Shown here one piece after another: positions 62,308 to 64,000 of a DNA stretch of 64,000 bases. The DNA is from Croceibacterium ferulae (lineage in GTDB: Bacteria; Pseudomonadota; Alphaproteobacteria; Sphingomonadales; Sphingomonadaceae). Made by a program: the position numbers and the translations under genes. Below the pieces are notes generated by a model that was not told the DNA's origin, did no database searches, and saw nothing but the letters and a program-made list of their open reading frames with translations. The stretch spans positions 434,001 to 498,000 of the forward strand of contig NZ_QZVQ01000002.1 of the NCBI RefSeq assembly GCF_003660445.1. The letters are read 5' to 3'. Every line of letters starts with the position of its first letter. Within the stretch, counting starts at the first letter, position 1.

Positions 62308-62355
62308 GAAGCGATCGAGGGGAGGATGGGTGTGACCCCCTCCCCCGATCGCTTC
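62308..62355. terminator. Long hairpin between convergent M2 peptidase and phosphoesterase genes
   Basis: GAAGCGATCG (62308-62317) and GGGGAGG (62319-62325) pair with CCTCCCC and CGATCGCTTC (62339-62355); only one A is bulged in a 17-pair stem. It fills most of the space between the two stops. No T run follows on either strand, so it is probably a bidirectional factor-assisted terminator or RNA end stabiliser. Confidence 0.6.
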
Positions 62356-62366
62356 TGCCGCCGAAG

Positions 62367-63464
62367 CTATGGCCGGGCTCGCAAGGTTATGCGGGTCAGT
62401 TCGGACGGTCGCCCGAGACGCAGGGCGAAGCCCGGCCACAAGGCGGTGCCGTTGCTGACGTAGAGTGTCATCCCGCCAACCTCGTAGCGGCCGGATACGA
62501 ACCCGTTATTGGCCGGGGCGACGAGCCGGTCCAGCCCGACGACCATGCCGCCATGCGTATGCCCGGACAGCTGAAGCGCCACGCCGCCCGCAGCGCCGCG
62601 CCGCGCCTGCCTGGGCTGGTGGTCGAGGAGGATGACCGGCACACCCTGCGGTGCCCCGGCCAGGGCGCCGGCGAGGTCCGGACCCGGCCGCCCATGCTGC
62701 GGCGCGGACAGGTCGGTCACGCCGGCCAGCACCAGCCGGGCCGCTCCGCGCGCGAGCACCACATGCGCATTGGGCAGCATGCGCAATCCCATGCCAGACA
62801 GGTGCCGCATCCACTCGTCGTGATCGAAGAAATATTCGTGGTTTCCTGGGATCGCGAACACACCGTCCGGGGCGCGCAGATCGCGCAGCGGCTCCACATC
62901 GGCGCGCCGCATGGCCACGGAGCCATCGATGAAGTCGCCGGTGATGACGATCAGGTCGACATCCGTTTCGTTGGCACGCGCGACCATTGCTCTGGCCCAG
63001 CTTGCCGGAAACAGGCGGCTGATATGCAGGTCGGTCAATTGCAGCACGCGGTAGCCGTCGAATTGCGGCGGCAGCCCGCGAATGGCGATCTCCACATCCT
63101 TCAGCGGCGGCACACGCGTGGCATTGCCAACGCCGATCGCCGCGATGATCGCTGCCAGCGTGGCAGCCGCATAGCGCAAGGGATCGGGTATAGTGACGCT
63201 CTGCCACCGCGCCGCCATCACCGCCAATGTGCCGAGATCGAGCAGGATCTGCAGGACGGCGAGCAGCAGAATCGCGCCGAGCGCCCAGTTGAACAGAATG
63301 ACCATCGCCCGCGGAAACTCGGGCGCGAACACCGAGCCGGAGGAGAGCCGGCTCCACAGATGGTACTGCGATGCAGCCAGCAGCAGCACGGCGATGCCGA
63401 GCTTGACGGGGAGCGGCAAGGTCAGCGGCCAGAGCGTGCGCGCCAGCAGATAGAAGACCGGCAT
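62367..63464 (-). CDS. Membrane-anchored metallophosphoesterase
   Basis: A 365-residue protein with four hydrophobic helices in the first 120 residues, then a calcineurin-like phosphoesterase domain outside the membrane. Metal motifs are in order: LQLTDLHISRLF, VITGDFIDGS, AIPGNHEYFFDHDEW, VILLDHQPRQA and QLSGHTHGGMVVG. This is the YkuE/YaeI arrangement, for which UDP-DAGn or other lipid-related phosphoesters have been suggested in other bacteria. The gene faces the M2 peptidase gene and is divergent from the S9 peptidase. Confidence 0.92.
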   Translation of the reverse strand: MPVFYLLARTLWPLTLPLPVKLGIAVLLLAASQYHLWSRLSSGSVFAPEFPRAMVILFNWALGAILLLAVLQILLDLGTLAVMAARWQSVTIPDPLRYAAATLAAIIAAIGVGNATRVPPLKDVEIAIRGLPPQFDGYRVLQLTDLHISRLFPASWARAMVARANETDVDLIVITGDFIDGSVAMRRADVEPLRDLRAPDGVFAIPGNHEYFFDHDEWMRHLSGMGLRMLPNAHVVLARGAARLVLAGVTDLSAPQHGRPGPDLAGALAGAPQGVPVILLDHQPRQARRGAAGGVALQLSGHTHGGMVVGLDRLVAPANNGFVSGRYEVGGMTLYVSNGTALWPGFALRLGRPSELTRITLRARP

Positions 63465-63705
63465 CGCGAAGATGAGGTGAAAGATCGTCGGAGTCCTTGT
63501 GGGAGGATGCAGCGGGGTCGCGACCCATCGGCATGCTGTAGCGCATCAGGATCGGGCGCGACATCCCGCAGCATCGTGAGTCGCTCAGCGTCGGTCCGTT
63601 TTTCTGCATTGCACAGGTCGGGTCATCGGTGGTTTAGGCGACGCATCTTCAACGGCCGCAGCACCATCTCGCTTCGGCCAACCTTCACGATTTCGGGGTG
63701 CGATC

Positions 63706-64000
63706 ATGGGCCGGATTTCCACTGCTTGCCTGCTGCTGGCCACGGTCGCGCTGCCCTTGTCAGCCGCGGCGCAAGGCTCTGCCGCTCAGGAAACGGAGAC
63801 GACCATCTACCATCGGGCCCCCGACGCTATCGCGCAGATACTGGAAGCACCGCAGACACCGGCGGTGGCCGTCAGCCCCGATCACCGGATGCTGGCGATC
63901 CTGGGGCGTGAGAGCCTGCCTTCGATCGCCGCCGTGTCTCGCCCGATCCTGCGGCTGGGCGGGTACCGGATCGACCCGGCGACCAACGGCCAGGCGGAGA
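63706..64000 (+). CDS. S9 family peptidase, N-terminal part (cut by window edge)
   Basis: The first 98 codons of an exported protein: a signal peptide (MGRISTACLLLATVALPLSA, cut near AAAQG), followed by IYHRAPDAIAQILEAPQTPA, VAVSPDHRMLAILGRESLPS and RLGGYRIDPATNG. This N-terminal pattern is that of large sphingomonad prolyl-oligopeptidase-like (S9) peptidases, which begin with a beta-propeller. The catalytic domain lies outside the window, so the call rests on the N-terminal similarity alone. Confidence 0.75.
   Translation, partial: MGRISTACLLLATVALPLSAAAQGSAAQETETTIYHRAPDAIAQILEAPQTPAVAVSPDHRMLAILGRESLPSIAAVSRPILRLGGYRIDPATNGQAE

Overview
This window looks like chromosome of a high-GC alphaproteobacterium of the order Sphingomonadales. 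The evidence is a very GC-rich sequence with long antisense shadow frames, three large TonB-dependent receptors (TBDRs), many secreted or Tat-exported sugar and peptide enzymes, an UrcA-family and a DUF6491-type protein, M2, M28 and S9 peptidases, and a RegB/RegA redox pair. This placement is inference from gene content; no rRNA or tRNA was found to fix the taxon, and no insertion sequence, phage gene or CRISPR array was seen.

Layout. 1-5.5 kb: clpB (leftwards, cut by the window edge), a divergent luciferase-like flavin oxidoreductase, two small unknown genes and an MHS-type transporter. 5.7-13.0 kb: one tightly packed respiratory operon, cyoA - small membrane protein - cyoBCD - SURF1 - regB - regA, so the bo3-type quinol oxidase is physically joined to a redox-sensing two-component system. 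13-17.5 kb: a spinster-like MFS carrier, an UrcA protein, a short-chain dehydrogenase, a DUF6491 lipoprotein and AMP nucleosidase. 17.9-23.9 kb: a curli-like amyloid locus with a LuxR-type regulator, csgF, csgG, a long structured leader, a 555-residue curlin with roughly forty repeats, two small curlin-repeat proteins and an unknown exported protein. 24-29 kb: a RarD-type permease, an Old Yellow Enzyme, an M28 peptidase and a ThuA protein. 29-38.7 kb: two TBDR units, one divergent from a DUF2264 protein and the other in an operon with PhoD phosphatase, then PhnA-like and DUF167 genes. 39-49 kb: a 3-keto-glycoside type catabolic region (Gfo/Idh oxidoreductase, three TIM-barrel isomerase-like proteins, a nucleoside-type carrier, two DUF1080 proteins, a GMC dehydrogenase with an Fe-S cysteine motif, its small Tat subunit and a monohaem cytochrome c). 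49.2-60.3 kb: a glucan locus (unassigned six-hairpin glycosidase, GH144, TBDR, GH3, exported esterase). 60.4-64 kb: M2 peptidase, metallophosphoesterase and the start of an S9 peptidase.

How the parts may work together. The right half reads as a carbohydrate and phosphate scavenging region: TBDRs bring oligomers into the periplasm, exported hydrolases cut them, and a periplasmic FAD dehydrogenase would oxidise glycosides at C3 and pass electrons to cytochrome c, while DUF1080, ThuA and TIM-barrel proteins would split or isomerise 3-keto products. The left half combines respiratory control with an amyloid fibre system. The most interesting items are the divergent curli-like locus with its giant subunit, the structured leader and candidate LuxR operators, and the dispersed 3-keto-glycoside gene set.
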